Positions 52,228 to 61,913 of a stretch of 64,000 nt of DNA are shown here, piece after piece. Both the position numbers and the translations under genes were made by a program. The stretch comes from Leptolyngbya iicbica LK (lineage in GTDB: Bacteria; Cyanobacteriota; Cyanobacteriia; Phormidesmidales; Phormidesmidaceae). Where the stretch lies: positions 816,814 to 880,813 of the forward strand of contig NZ_QVFV01000001.1 in the NCBI RefSeq assembly GCF_004212215.1, in the 5' to 3' direction. Position 1 is the stretch's first letter; every line of letters starts with the position of its first letter. A model generated the notes under the pieces. The model was not told the origin of the DNA. It saw only the letters and a list, made by a program, of their open reading frames with translations, and ran no database searches.

Positions 52228-54036
52228 ATGCGTACCCATTACTGCGGCCACTTGCGGGCCTCCCACACTGGCGAAACAGTCACCCTATTTGGTTGGGTCG
52301 ATCGCCGTCGTGACCATGGGGGCGTGATTTTCGTCGATTTGCGCGATCGCACCGGCATCGTCCAAATTGTCAGCGACCCAGAACGCACTCCCGGCTCCTT
52401 TGCCACCGCCAACGACCTGCGCAACGAATATGTGGTGCGCATCACCGGCAAAGTGAGCCAGCGTCAAGACGGAGCGATGAATCCAAAATTGCCCACGGGC
52501 GAAATCGAAATTTATGCGGATGAAATTGAACTGCTGAATGCCGTGCGCAAGCAGTTGCCCTTTCAAGTTTCCACGGCTGAAGCGGAATCCGTCAGGGAAG
52601 AACTGCGCCTGCGGTATCGGTATTTAGACTTGCGGCGCGAGCGCATGGCCCAAAACCTGCAAACTCGCCATGCCGTTGTGAAAGCGATTCGTCGATTCTT
52701 GGAAGACGAAGAGCAATTCATGGAAGTGGAGACGCCGATTTTGACCCGCTCCACCCCCGAGGGCGCGCGCGACTTCATCCTGCCATCGCGGGTGAATGAG
52801 GGCGAATGGTTTGCTCTGCCCCAGTCGCCACAGCTGTTTAAGCAGATTTTGATGGTTTCCGGGGTCGATCGCTATTACCAGATTGCCCGCTGTTTCCGCG
52901 ACGAAGACTTGCGGGCCGATCGTCAGCCCGAGTTCACTCAACTCGACATGGAGATGAGTTTTCTCACCCAGGACGAAATTCTCGACCTGAACGAACGGCT
53001 AGTGTGTCACATTTTCAAAACCGTGCAGGGGGTGGAGGTGCCACGCCCATTCCCTCGGTTGACCTACGCCGAAGCCATGGATCGCTATGGCACCGACAAG
53101 CCCGACACCCGCTACGGACTGGAACTGGTGGAGGTATCGGATCTGGTGGCGGACTCCGGTTTCAAGGTCTTTTCCGGCGCGGTGAAATCTGGTGGCATGG
53201 TAAAAGTGCTGCCCATTCCCAATGGCAATGAGGTGATCTCGAATGTTCGCATCAAGCCCGGCGGCGATCTCTTTAAAGTTGCTGCCGAAGCAGGCGCGAA
53301 AGGCTTGGCCTATATCCGCGTGCGGGAAAGTGGAGAAATCGATACGATTGGAGCCATTAAAGACAACCTCACCGCCGAGCAAAAGCAAGAGATGCTGCGC
53401 CGGACGGGGGCGCAACCGGGGACACTGCTACTGTTTGGGGCTGGCCCCGATGACATTGTCAACCCCACACTGGATCGGGTGCGACAGGCGATCGCCAAAG
53501 AAATGAAGCTGATCCCTGCCGATCGGCTCAACCTACTGTGGGTCACCGACTTCCCCATGTTTGAGTGGAACGCAGATGAGCAGCGACTCGAAGCCTTGCA
53601 CCACCCATTCACAGCGCCCCGACCTAGCGACCTGGATGATTTGAAAACGGCCCTCGCTCAAGCCTACGACCTTGTGCTCAACGGCTATGAAATCGGTGGC
53701 GGCAGCTTGCGCATCTATCAGCCAGAAGTGCAGCGACAAGTATTTGAAACCATTGGCCTGTCGGCAGAAGAGGCGCAAGAAAAATTCGGCTTTTTGCTGG
53801 AAGCGTTTGAATATGGCACTCCGCCTCACGGGGGGATCGCCTACGGCTTAGATCGTCTGGTGATGTTAATGGCGGGCGAAGAGTCCATTCGCGATGCGAT
53901 CGCCTTTCCGAAAACCCAGCAGGCCCGGTGCTTGCTCACCGACGCTCCCTCTACCGTGGATGCGCAACAGCTTAAAGAATTGCAGGTCGCTTCGACCTAT
54001 CGGCCCAAACCCAAGCCTGAGGCAACTGAAAACTAG
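52228..54036 (+). CDS. aspS: Aspartyl-tRNA synthetase
   Basis: A class II synthetase. The OB-fold anticodon domain ([32 protein letters not shown]...) is followed by the catalytic core with motif 2 [22 protein letters not shown], the bacterial GAD insertion (about residues 285-430), and motif 3 [15 protein letters not shown]. The ATG at 52228 gives the normal 602 residues; the frame extends to 52177. Bacterial-type AspRS with a GAD domain can be discriminating or non-discriminating for tRNA-Asn; cyanobacteria commonly carry AsnRS, so the specificity is not settled here. Confidence 0.97.
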   Translation: MRTHYCGHLRASHTGETVTLFGWVDRRRDHGGVIFVDLRDRTGIVQIVSDPERTPGSFATANDLRNEYVVRITGKVSQRQDGAMNPKLPTGEIEIYADEIELLNAVRKQLPFQVSTAEAESVREELRLRYRYLDLRRERMAQNLQTRHAVVKAIRRFLEDEEQFMEVETPILTRSTPEGARDFILPSRVNEGEWFALPQSPQLFKQILMVSGVDRYYQIARCFRDEDLRADRQPEFTQLDMEMSFLTQDEILDLNERLVCHIFKTVQGVEVPRPFPRLTYAEAMDRYGTDKPDTRYGLELVEVSDLVADSGFKVFSGAVKSGGMVKVLPIPNGNEVISNVRIKPGGDLFKVAAEAGAKGLAYIRVRESGEIDTIGAIKDNLTAEQKQEMLRRTGAQPGTLLLFGAGPDDIVNPTLDRVRQAIAKEMKLIPADRLNLLWVTDFPMFEWNADEQRLEALHHPFTAPRPSDLDDLKTALAQAYDLVLNGYEIGGGSLRIYQPEVQRQVFETIGLSAEEAQEKFGFLLEAFEYGTPPHGGIAYGLDRLVMLMAGEESIRDAIAFPKTQQARCLLTDAPSTVDAQQLKELQVASTYRPKPKPEATEN

Positions 54037-54208
54037 CCGCAATCAATCGAAAAATCCTTGATTCATGAGCTGTTCCACCCTCAAGTTTTCACAACTTTAC
54101 AACGAGTCATAAGGATTACTACAAATACATAAAGCTGAGACCATGTGCTCTCAACATCACGATAGGATCTCATCAATTGATGTCAGAGACGATTCTCTTA
54201 GAACCCCT

Positions 54209-54607
54209 ATGCTCATAGTTTTGTTGATTTTTGGTCTTAGTTTAGTACCGGCTTTAATCTCGACGTGGATTAGTCTACGCTCGCGTGGGCAGGTGCGGGC
54301 CGAATTTGGGCGAGCCATGGAAGCAGCGGCTCGGGGTGGTTTGAAAGCTGCCATTCAGCGCGATCGCGACCTGAACTATGTTGAAGGCATTGGTTACGTC
54401 ATTGGCGATTTTAGCTGCGAGATGAACGCGCGATCGCCCTACCTGCGCTGCGCGATGAACCCTTGCGGTCCTTGTCACGGCTGTCAGTTTTATGAGGCAC
54501 CAGTGGTGCGCGAGGTCGTTATGACACCGCCAGAAACAGCGAATGCTTGTCCGATTCCGCCGATGCCGAATACTTGCCCCTTACCGGCTTTTTCCAGCGT
54601 GGCCTAG
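54209..54607 (+). CDS. DUF6464-family protein, cysteine-rich
   Basis: Starting at the ATG at 54209, a hydrophobic helix (MLIVLLIFGLSLVPALISTWISL) anchors the protein in a membrane. The following GYVIGDFSCEMNARSPYLRCAMNPCGPCHGCQFYE block has five cysteines in a short stretch and matches the DUF6464 proteins of cyanobacteria as I remember them. The cysteines could bind a metal or a cluster, but this is not demonstrated. The C-terminus has two further cysteines in a proline-rich tail. The frame opens upstream at 54143. It follows aspS by about 170 bases and has its own terminator. Confidence 0.75.
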   Translation: MLIVLLIFGLSLVPALISTWISLRSRGQVRAEFGRAMEAAARGGLKAAIQRDRDLNYVEGIGYVIGDFSCEMNARSPYLRCAMNPCGPCHGCQFYEAPVVREVVMTPPETANACPIPPMPNTCPLPAFSSVA

Positions 54608-54682
54608 TTCAACTTGCGGCATTACTTCATCGCTTGCCAGTTGTAACCAGAGATCATTCCGTCGCTCTATAGCTAACACCCC

Positions 54683-54712
54683 GGCCCAGGATCTCTCCTG
54701 GGCCTTTGTTTT
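54683..54712 (+). terminator. Rho-independent terminator after DUF6464 gene
   Basis: GGCCCAGGA and TCCTGGGCC form a perfect 9-base stem around TCTC, followed by TTTGTTTT. It is about 75 bases after the DUF6464 stop. Confidence 0.88.
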
Positions 54713-54815
54713 GGCATGAAATATCGCCACCACGGCAGTCTAATCAGCACCCTGCATAGCGAGTGGCCCCGCTCGGGACTGCGACGAGTACGGCCCGTTG
54801 CCCCACGACGGCAGA

Positions 54816-55562
54816 CTAGGAATCTCTCAAAAGGGTCAAGATCGCCCTTGGATTATCTAATTCACCCACCAAGCGTCGCACCGGTAACGGTGCCACTCGC
54901 ACCAACGTCGGTGTCGCTGCCACTTGATCGGCCTCTGCCTGTTCCGGGTGTTTAGACACATCAACCATCTGCAGAGTATAGGGTTGGCGACGCGCCCCTT
55001 CTAACACCTGCTGTAACGTTGTGAGAATTTTTTCAGTCGCTGCCGAAGGACCAGAGACAAAGAGCTTTAAGACAATTCCGGTCGTTTCATGGGGAAGTTC
55101 CACCGTCTCTTCAGGTTGGTGAGCCAGAGCTGGTGATTCAGACAGATCCAGCACTAAATTGTGGCTTTCCCACAGTTGTGGAAAGCGCGATCGATAGGTT
55201 TCTAACACCGATAAATCGAGACTATCAGGGTCAAAGCGCAAGCGCGTCCACTCCAGATTACCCAGGTCAAAAATGGCATTCAAGAGACCCTGGTAGTGAT
55301 AAACAAAAGGATAGGCCTCAGCCGCAATGTGAGTCGTTGCCGTGGCTGAGTTTTGCCAGCAATCAACCGTCGCAGTAAAAGCCGGCACCAAAAAATGCGG
55401 CGACTCCGGCAAGCCCAATTGCTCTTGCAACGCTCCACAGAGATTCAGATGCCACTGCACCCGTTTCTGATAATCACGGCAGTAAACCAAATCCCCCCCC
55501 GGCGTAAAGACAGCAATGCCCTTAAATGCTGGAGGAGGAAGTGGATGCATCGAACTCAACAT
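54816..55562 (-). CDS. KaiB-like domain protein with cyanobacterial N-terminal domain
   Basis: The C-terminal 85 residues (VLKLFVSGPSAATEKILTTLQQVLEG...YTLQMVDVSKHPEQAEADQVAATPTLVRVAPLPVRRLVGEL) follow the KaiB/SasA thioredoxin-like pattern: K-L-F/Y-V-x-G at the start, Y-x-L-x-V-I/V-D-V in the middle, and the A-T-P-T-L...P-x-P-x-R...G-x-L block. The first 160 residues (FKGIAVFTPGGDLVYCRDYQKR...) are an unfamiliar domain with FVYHYQGLLNAIFDLGNLEWTRLRFDP. So this is not canonical KaiB (about 100 residues) nor a SasA kinase. It lies 13 bases downstream of pilT on the same strand and is probably cotranscribed. Confidence 0.75.
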   Translation of the reverse strand: MLSSMHPLPPPAFKGIAVFTPGGDLVYCRDYQKRVQWHLNLCGALQEQLGLPESPHFLVPAFTATVDCWQNSATATTHIAAEAYPFVYHYQGLLNAIFDLGNLEWTRLRFDPDSLDLSVLETYRSRFPQLWESHNLVLDLSESPALAHQPEETVELPHETTGIVLKLFVSGPSAATEKILTTLQQVLEGARRQPYTLQMVDVSKHPEQAEADQVAATPTLVRVAPLPVRRLVGELDNPRAILTLLRDS

Positions 55563-55575
55563 CAGTTATGGAACT

Positions 55576-56790
55576 CTAAACCCGTCCTCTGAGCATTTGC
55601 GCCATTTCGTTCTGTCTAGGTGACATTTCCAGCGCGGTTTCCTCGGTAATTCTGCCCGTTTCATAGAGGGCATACAAAGACTGGTTCATAGTACACATGC
55701 CATCAAAGCCGCACTTCGGCATCAGAGCTTCAATTTCATCCAAGTCACCCCGAATGATGTAGTCCTTAATAGCATCTGTGTTGATTAGGATGTCGTGGAA
55801 GGCGGCCCGTTTGCCATCGGTGGTGCGGCACAGCCCCTGGGCAATTACCGCAACGAGCGATTCGGCCAGCGAAATCCGCACCGGGGTTTGTTGATCGGGT
55901 TCATACAAATTTAGAATCCGCTCGACGGTTTTAACGGCGCTGTTGGTGTGTAGCGTGCCCATCACCAAGTGTCCGGTTTGGGCAGCTTTCATCGCTGTGT
56001 TGACCGTTTCCTTATCACGCATTTCACCTACGAGAATAATGTCCGGATCTTCCCGCAGGGAGGCTTTCAGCGCATTTTTAAATTCCAGCGTGTGCCGTCC
56101 AACTTCCCGGTGCTTGATCAATGATTTGCGACTTTGATGCACAAATTCAACTGGGTCTTCGATGGTGATGATATTTTTCGCCATCTCTTTGTTGATGTAG
56201 TCAATCATCGCCGCCATCGTGGTGGATTTACCGGACCCTGTGGGCCCCGTCACCAACACCAGGCCTTTGTGATAGTGGCAAATATCTCGGAACACATTTG
56301 GCAGGTTGAGCTGCTCCATGCTCAAGATCTTGTTAGGAATCAAACGAATAACGAGCGCTGGCCCTGTTAATGAGTCAAAAATATTAATCCGGATCCGAGA
56401 AAAATCGAACTGGCCCGCACCGTCAAAGTCTAAGGTCTGCTTGAACTGCTGGATTTCTTCTGGTTTAAGCACTTCGGCGAGCCAGCCGTAAAACGTCGGT
56501 TCGTCGATCACGGGATAATCGGTGGTCGCAATCTGACCGCGATCGCGGAAGCGAGGCACCTCCCCAACGCCCAAGTGAATGTCAGAAAAGCCCTTATCGA
56601 AGGCTTCCCGACAAATCTGCTCTAGCGACAACGTCGATTTTGCAGGGGTGGTGGGTGGGGGCGGCGCACTGCGACGAGGCGCCGCCGCACTGGGCGGAGC
56701 GGGGGGTCTACCAGCTGCTGCCCGGCCTGGAGGGGGAGGCGGCGGCATACGCGAAGGAACCGCAGGTGGACGTTGAGATTCGGCAGACAT
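55576..56790 (-). CDS. pilT: Type IV pilus retraction ATPase PilT
   Basis: PilT powers pilus retraction for twitching and DNA uptake. After a disordered proline/alanine tail of about 50 residues the core shows GPTGSGKST (Walker A near residue 182), the Asp box TIEDPVEF, Walker B DIILVGEMRD and the His box GHLVMGTLHTNSA, the PilT-type sequence. The proline-rich N-terminus and 404-residue length resemble the second PilT paralogue (PilT2) of cyanobacteria, involved in phototaxis direction in Synechocystis; the paralogue is inferred. The KaiB-like gene follows it by 13 bases. Confidence 0.93.
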   Translation of the reverse strand: MSAESQRPPAVPSRMPPPPPPGRAAAGRPPAPPSAAAPRRSAPPPPTTPAKSTLSLEQICREAFDKGFSDIHLGVGEVPRFRDRGQIATTDYPVIDEPTFYGWLAEVLKPEEIQQFKQTLDFDGAGQFDFSRIRINIFDSLTGPALVIRLIPNKILSMEQLNLPNVFRDICHYHKGLVLVTGPTGSGKSTTMAAMIDYINKEMAKNIITIEDPVEFVHQSRKSLIKHREVGRHTLEFKNALKASLREDPDIILVGEMRDKETVNTAMKAAQTGHLVMGTLHTNSAVKTVERILNLYEPDQQTPVRISLAESLVAVIAQGLCRTTDGKRAAFHDILINTDAIKDYIIRGDLDEIEALMPKCGFDGMCTMNQSLYALYETGRITEETALEMSPRQNEMAQMLRGRV

Positions 56791-57089
56791 AGGACGCTTT
56801 CCGTAGATTTACAAACATCTCACGAGGGACATTGCTGACGCACTGACAGATGCCCTTGACCATTTTGATCACTCTGTAGGTTTCCCTATTGTGCAGCCGA
56901 ATTTTCGCTCTGGGCCACTCACTTATTAACTTTGTTACGCCGACTCAAAATAATTCGTCCTGACCGCCACAGGCAGGCGCTTTCCATGTTACTTTTGTAA
57001 AGTTGTCTAAAATCGCACGCTCGACCTTTTGGGTGTCTTGAACTAAAGACTGTCGAGCGGAGGTTAAACCCGAAAGGAGTTACAAAATC

Positions 57090-57878
57090 ATGCCTGTTGT
57101 TTCTTTACCCCAATTGTTGGAATCTGGGGTTCACTTTGGTCACCAGACCCGCCGCTGGAATCCCAAGATGTCTCAGTACATCTTTACATCTCGCAATGGG
57201 GTTCACATTATTGACCTGGTGCAAACCGCCCAACTCATGGACGAAGCGTTTGCCTATGTCCGTGACGCTGCGGCTCAAGGCCAAAAGTTTTTGTTCATCG
57301 GTACCAAGCGCCAGTCGGCTGGCATCATCGCGCAGGAAGCCACCCGCTGCGGTGCCAACTATGTCAACCAGCGATGGTTGGGAGGCATGCTGACCAACTG
57401 GGAAACCATCAAGACCCGGTGCGATCGCCTCAAAGAATTGGAAAAAATGCAGGAAACGGGTGCCCTAGCCCTCCGTCCAAAGAAAGAAGCGGCTGTGTTG
57501 CGTCGTGAACTGGAAAAGCTGCAAAAGTATCTGGGCGGTTTGAAGACGATGCGTCGTCCCCCCGATGTTGCGCTCATTATTGACACCCGTCGGGAATACA
57601 ACGCCGTTCAGGAATGCAAGAAGCTGGATATTCCTATCGTGTCGTTGCTAGATACGAATTGTGATCCAGACGACGTTGATATTCCCATTCCGGCTAACGA
57701 TGACGCCATTCGGTCCATTAAGCTGATTGTGGGTCGTTTAGCGGATGCGATCTACGAAGGGGCTCACGGCAGAGTCGATTCCGGTGCCATGTACGACGAC
57801 TACGATGGGGCGGAAGCCGATTTTGACGATGAAGGCGATATTCCGTCTGCTGATAGTCAGGATGATTCTGAAGAATAA
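57090..57878 (+). CDS. rpsB: 30S ribosomal protein S2
   Basis: The start [27 protein letters not shown] and the later [18 protein letters not shown], plus the C-terminal [26 protein letters not shown], are the S2 hallmark blocks. The 262-residue protein has an acidic tail ([15 protein letters not shown]) common in cyanobacteria. AAAGGAG lies before the ATG. rpsB and tsf are cotranscribed (59 bases apart), the near-universal bacterial arrangement, and end at the hairpin at 58629. Confidence 0.97.
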   Translation: MPVVSLPQLLESGVHFGHQTRRWNPKMSQYIFTSRNGVHIIDLVQTAQLMDEAFAYVRDAAAQGQKFLFIGTKRQSAGIIAQEATRCGANYVNQRWLGGMLTNWETIKTRCDRLKELEKMQETGALALRPKKEAAVLRRELEKLQKYLGGLKTMRRPPDVALIIDTRREYNAVQECKKLDIPIVSLLDTNCDPDDVDIPIPANDDAIRSIKLIVGRLADAIYEGAHGRVDSGAMYDDYDGAEADFDDEGDIPSADSQDDSEE

Positions 57879-57937
57879 CCTGGCGATCGCGTTACACAAA
57901 TCATTGATGAAGCGACTAAGTAAGCAACGAGGGTAAC

Positions 57938-58597
57938 ATGGCTGAAATTTCGGCAAAGTTGGTGAAAGAACTGCGCGAAAAAACTGGCGCAGGCATGATG
58001 GACTGTAAAAAAGCGTTGAAAGAAACCGAAGGCGATCTAGAAAAAGCCGTTGAGTGGCTGCGCCAAAAGGGCATTTCTTCCGCCGCCAAGAAAGAAGGTC
58101 GGGTCGCCGCTGAAGGTCTCGTTCATAGCTATATCCATGTGGGTGCCCGCATTGGCGTCTTAGTGGAAGTCAACTGCGAGACTGATTTCGTGGCCAAAGG
58201 GGATGACTTCAAGAGTTTGGCTCAAGATGTCGCCATGCAGATTGCAGCCTGTCCTAACGTAGAGTACGTCAGAGTCGAAGACATTCCCCAAGAATGGATT
58301 GAGAAAGAAAAAGCCATTGAAATGGGCCGCGAAGATTTGGCTAAGAAGCCCGAGAATATTCGCGAGAAAATTGTGCAAGGTCGCATTGAAAAGCGTCTGA
58401 AAGAGCTCTCCTTAGTGGATCAACCATTCATCAAAGACCAAAATATTACAGTCGATGAGTTGGTGAAAAAGGCGGTTGCTCAGTTAGGCGAAAATATTCA
58501 AATTCGCCGCTTTGCCCGGTTCGTTCTGGGTGAAGGTATCGAGAAAGAAGAGGTCGATTTTGCGGCTGAAGTCGCGGCTCAGACGGGTGGTAAGTAA
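57938..58597 (+). CDS. tsf: Elongation factor Ts
   Basis: EF-Ts exchanges GDP for GTP on EF-Tu. The UBA-like N-terminus ([37 protein letters not shown]) and the core motif [14 protein letters not shown] near residue 75 are clear. The 219-residue form has a single core subdomain, the short cyanobacterial/chloroplast type, ending [20 protein letters not shown]. It is the second gene of the rpsB-tsf operon and is followed by a terminator. Confidence 0.97.
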   Translation: MAEISAKLVKELREKTGAGMMDCKKALKETEGDLEKAVEWLRQKGISSAAKKEGRVAAEGLVHSYIHVGARIGVLVEVNCETDFVAKGDDFKSLAQDVAMQIAACPNVEYVRVEDIPQEWIEKEKAIEMGREDLAKKPENIREKIVQGRIEKRLKELSLVDQPFIKDQNITVDELVKKAVAQLGENIQIRRFARFVLGEGIEKEEVDFAAEVAAQTGGK

Positions 58598-58628
58598 CAC
58601 CAGCGAGTGTTTTAGTTCAATAACTGCG

Positions 58629-58667
58629 AGCCAGGTGAGTCATTTATGATTTACCTGGCTTGTTGTT
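58629..58667 (+). terminator. Terminator of rpsB-tsf operon
   Basis: AGCCAGGT at 58629-58636 pairs with ACCTGGCT at 58653-58660; inner bases extend the stem to a long hairpin with wobble pairs. TGTTGTT follows. It is 32 bases after the tsf stop. Confidence 0.78.
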
Positions 58668-58862
58668 CAGTATTGCTATATCGGCCCTTAGTGCAAACTA
58701 GCGCGTGACTCATGGTCGAACGCAGATGCTTCAGCGCATTAGTCAATCCAACATCCACTTACTCTTGGAAGTTACATTGAAAGCTGAAATTGTATCCACC
58801 TCAAGATGTGAACAACGACCTTAATTCAGTTGTCCACATCTGCTGCTACTGTGTTTAATCTT

Positions 58863-59990
58863 ATGGCCAGAAGCCTTGACCAAATTGCGACAGACCTCGC
58901 CAAATTAGACGCCTCAACTCAAGCGCTCGATCAAACGCTGCAAACGGTTTATCAAAGCTATTTGGGCATCATCGGACAAGCCGTCAAACGGCAGCTCATT
59001 TTGGCCGCTTATCACCTCTGCACGCAGGCGTATCCAGAAGAATTTATTGAGCTCACAGTGGCGCAGCGGGAAAAGCTGCAAACTGGTTTGCGTCAGCTCG
59101 CAGCTCAAGGACAAACTCAAATCACGCAACTGGGCCAAGTCAGCAACCTTACTGATTTAGCCGCGCAACTCGAAGAGGCAGTTGTCGCGAAATACGAAGC
59201 CTTGGGCTCAAACAGCGATGATGACGATCATCCTCCGGCGACATCCGATGATTCCTCGCTGTTGACTGACGTTTCCTCCCCACCGGAGACGTCAACGGTG
59301 GAATCTGCGGATTCATCGTCGTCTATGGCTCAAGAGGCACTGTCTACCGAGGCTGACTCAACGGCAGATGCAGCGACAGAAAAGGCGAAACAGGCCAATT
59401 TCGATACGGCCTCTGAGGAAGCAGCTGTGATTTTGCAGCGGCTGAGTACACAACTCTCGCTCTTTTCAATTCTGGAAGCAGAACCGCTCACCCCGGTTAG
59501 CCTCGCCAAACGGCATGTGCTGTTGGAGCGCCATCTACGAGCGATTTTACGCACCCTGTCGAGCTTGGCCAATCATTTGCTGAAGCAGGCCAATGTTTTG
59601 CCCGATTTACCAGACATGGTGATTGCGGCGGCAACCGAAGCAGAGGGTGATAGTTCAGGGCCGAGTCAGCCCAATTTAGTCAGTGTGCTGATTGAAATGG
59701 CCGATCGCCGGAGCGACCTGTCAGACGATGAGGATGACGTCATCGAGGAAGACGACGCTTTTGATGAGGATGACGATGAACCAGAACATGAGATGACGCA
59801 TCTGGTAGCGATTAATCTACGCTTAGCGGATGTTGAGTTTGCGGATGCCCAAGCGGCATTATGGCGCGGACGTTTGCAAGAAACGCTGCATAAGCTCAAA
59901 CGTCTGGGTCGGCGGTATCGGACCTTGCGGCAGGAACAAGCACGGGCAGAAGCCGAACATGCTTGGCGAGCCATCTGGTTTGAGGACTGA
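58863..59990 (+). CDS. Conserved hypothetical helical protein with acidic linker
   Basis: The N-terminal about 125 residues are helical (MARSLDQIATDLAKLDASTQ, SYLGIIGQAVKRQLILAAYHLCTQAYPEEFIEL), followed by a serine/aspartate-rich disordered linker (about 130-185), a second helical block (about 190-265), a highly acidic stretch of D and E (about 290-320), and a basic C-terminus (LHKLKRLGRRYRTLRQEQ). The alternation of acidic and basic segments suggests protein-protein interaction. I do not recognise a family. The longest frame begins at a TTG at 58830; the ATG at 58863 is preferred. It follows the rpsB-tsf terminator. Confidence 0.7.
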   Translation: MARSLDQIATDLAKLDASTQALDQTLQTVYQSYLGIIGQAVKRQLILAAYHLCTQAYPEEFIELTVAQREKLQTGLRQLAAQGQTQITQLGQVSNLTDLAAQLEEAVVAKYEALGSNSDDDDHPPATSDDSSLLTDVSSPPETSTVESADSSSSMAQEALSTEADSTADAATEKAKQANFDTASEEAAVILQRLSTQLSLFSILEAEPLTPVSLAKRHVLLERHLRAILRTLSSLANHLLKQANVLPDLPDMVIAAATEAEGDSSGPSQPNLVSVLIEMADRRSDLSDDEDDVIEEDDAFDEDDDEPEHEMTHLVAINLRLADVEFADAQAALWRGRLQETLHKLKRLGRRYRTLRQEQARAEAEHAWRAIWFED

Positions 59991-60117
59991 GGCGATCGCA
60001 CGATTGCGGCACTAACCAAAAGTCTGCCTATCTGCTTGGGAGCGATCGCGAGCAAGATACCGACCCTCAACCATTAACCACAGATGGATTAGCTAAGGAA
60101 TTGGAATTAAATTAAGT

Positions 60118-60142
60118 TTGAACAGCCGTCTCGGCTGTTCAA
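60118..60142. terminator. Perfect inverted repeat between convergent genes
   Basis: TTGAACAGCC and GGCTGTTCAA form a perfect 10-base stem around a 5-base loop, between the helical protein gene and gcvH. On the minus strand an AT-rich tail follows. It is likely a bidirectional terminator. Confidence 0.6.
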
Positions 60143-60173
60143 GAGCAGGCAAGATGACTGCCCGACAAAACTT

Positions 60174-60189
60174 GGATTTTATAAAATCC
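60174..60189. repeat. Perfect 16-base palindrome
   Basis: GGATTTTATAAAATCC is a perfect palindrome about 45 bases after the gcvH stop, in the convergent gap. It could be part of a terminator on the minus strand (hairpin plus T-rich context) or a protein-binding site; I cannot tell which. Confidence 0.5.
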
Positions 60190-60231
60190 TGATTCCTAAG
60201 CAGCGGCTCAGTGACCCAAACGTCTTCTAAT

Positions 60232-60627
60232 CTAGCCGCCTTCTACCTGATCGCGATACTCATCAGCCGACATCGCATCGTCCAAATCATCTAAATTTTC
60301 GGCTTTGATTTTAATCAGCCAGGCATCACCGTAGGGATCATCCACAATCTGTTCTGGGGAGTCCACGATCGCCTCATTCCGTTCCAGCACATCGCCATTA
60401 ACGGGGGACTTCAAATCTTCCACCGCTTTCACGGACTCCACAGTGCCAAAGGTTTCGCCCTTTTCAACGGTATCGCCCACTTCGGGCAATTCCAAAAAGA
60501 CAATGTCACCCAATTGATCGAGGGCAAATGCAGAAATCCCGATCGTCACGATCGCCTCATCTTCATCAACCCGGGCATATTCGTGGGTGTCCAGGTATTT
60601 CAAATCATCGGGAAACTCAAGGGCCAT
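60232..60627 (-). CDS. gcvH: Glycine cleavage system H protein
   Basis: The lipoyl carrier of the glycine decarboxylase complex, central to photorespiration. The lipoylated lysine is K67 in [63 protein letters not shown] is the family N-terminus, and 131 residues is normal. It is 80 bases downstream of gcvT on the same strand, so the two are likely cotranscribed; gcvP is not in the window. Confidence 0.97.
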   Translation of the reverse strand: MALEFPDDLKYLDTHEYARVDEDEAIVTIGISAFALDQLGDIVFLELPEVGDTVEKGETFGTVESVKAVEDLKSPVNGDVLERNEAIVDSPEQIVDDPYGDAWLIKIKAENLDDLDDAMSADEYRDQVEGG

Positions 60628-60707
60628 GACCGTTCTCTCTTGTAATCACGCGCTGTTGCCAGTGTCGCACGCCTGCTAGCGTATTTATCCATGCAAGTTG
60701 TGTCAAC

Positions 60708-61808
60708 TCATGAAGCTTTGCGTTTATAAAAAGGTTTTTTCACCACCTGGGCGGGATGCGTCTTGCCGCGAATTTCGACCCCGATGGATTGCCCCACTTT
60801 TGCCAAATTAGCGGGTACGTACGCCAGGGCGATGGGGTAGCCCAAGGAAGGCGACAGGGTGCCGCTCGTGACAGTGCCGACGGTCTTTTCCTCATGGATA
60901 ACGGGATAATCGTGCCGGGCGATATTGCGCCCTGCCATCTGGAGCCCGACTAACCGCCGAGGCACACCGTCAGCGCTTTGCTGTTCGAGTACAGAACGAC
61001 CGATAAATTTACCAGCCCCGTCCAGGTGAACCAGCCATTTCAGTCCCGCTTCGAGGGGGGTGGTGTCGTCGGTGATGTCTTGACCGTATAGGGCCATCGC
61101 GGCTTCGAGGCGCAGGGTGTCGCGCGCGCCCAAGCCGCAGGGGGTAACGCCATTTTCCAGCAGTGTTTGCCAGAGGGCTTGCCCCCCGTCAGGACTCATC
61201 ATGATTTCAAAGCCGTCTTCGCCCGTGTAGCCCGTGCGGGCCAGAAACGCGGGTTGGCCTAATACCGTCCCTTCAAGGTGTCCGAAGCGCCCCACTTTAT
61301 CGAGGTCTTCGGTAGTGAGGCGCTGCAACTGAGTCACAGCTTCTGGCCCTTGCACGGCGATGAGGGCGCGATCGCGCGAAACATCCTCAAACGCAATGTC
61401 CGACGGCAGATGCTCAGTCATCCAGGTTTTGTCTTTGTCGGTGGTGGCCGCATTGACGATCACAGCGACGCGCTCGGTGCCGTCAGTCTCGGTGCCCTGA
61501 TAGTAGATGATTAGGTCGTCAATGATGCCCGCTTGAGGATTGAGCAGCACGGTGTACTGGGCTTCCCCTAGCGTTAGACGGCTGAGGTCTGACGGCACGA
61601 GGGTTTGCAAGGCCGCTAGCACCCCGGATCCGCGCAAAAAGAACTTGCCCATGTGAGAAATGTCGAACATGCCCGCCGCTGTGCGCACAGCCTGGTGCTC
61701 TTGCTTAATGCCGCTGTATTGCACCGGCATTTCCCACCCAGCAAACTCAGTGAAGCGGGCTTTGAGGTCAGCCGAGAGGTCGTAAAGGGGGGTACGCAAA
61801 GAGGTCAT
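60708..61808 (-). CDS. gcvT: Aminomethyltransferase (glycine cleavage T protein)
   Basis: This enzyme transfers the methylene group from the aminomethyl-lipoyl H protein to tetrahydrofolate, releasing ammonia. Conserved blocks are [46 protein letters not shown], and [22 protein letters not shown] near residue 220. The C-terminal barrel contains [22 protein letters not shown]. Length of 366 residues is typical. No glycine riboswitch-like leader is visible in the short gap upstream. It pairs with gcvH. Confidence 0.96.
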   Translation of the reverse strand: MTSLRTPLYDLSADLKARFTEFAGWEMPVQYSGIKQEHQAVRTAAGMFDISHMGKFFLRGSGVLAALQTLVPSDLSRLTLGEAQYTVLLNPQAGIIDDLIIYYQGTETDGTERVAVIVNAATTDKDKTWMTEHLPSDIAFEDVSRDRALIAVQGPEAVTQLQRLTTEDLDKVGRFGHLEGTVLGQPAFLARTGYTGEDGFEIMMSPDGGQALWQTLLENGVTPCGLGARDTLRLEAAMALYGQDITDDTTPLEAGLKWLVHLDGAGKFIGRSVLEQQSADGVPRRLVGLQMAGRNIARHDYPVIHEEKTVGTVTSGTLSPSLGYPIALAYVPANLAKVGQSIGVEIRGKTHPAQVVKKPFYKRKAS

Positions 61809-61856
61809 GGGCGATGGAGGAATAGGGCGATCGCTCTTGATTGTAAAGGCTATTGA

Positions 61857-61908
61857 GAACCCCAGCTTCTCGAAGAAGCCGGGGTTCTGAGAGAAGTCGG
61901 GGTTCTGA
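61857..61908. repeat. Palindromic GAACCCC/GGGGTTC repeat with extra half-copy
   Basis: AACCCCAGCTTCT (61858-61870) pairs with AGAAGCCGGGGTT (61874-61886) around CGA, with one internal mismatch. A second AGAAGTCGGGGTT half follows at 61893-61905. This GAAGCCGGGGTT palindrome is of a kind found dispersed between cyanobacterial genes. Its location after gdhA may also let it end transcription. Confidence 0.65.
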
Positions 61909-61913
61909 CAACG

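Noticed and set aside
61809-61913. Glycine riboswitch before gcvT
   Set aside because: The gap is only 105 bases and is mostly filled by a dispersed palindrome; no tandem aptamer-like sequence is present.
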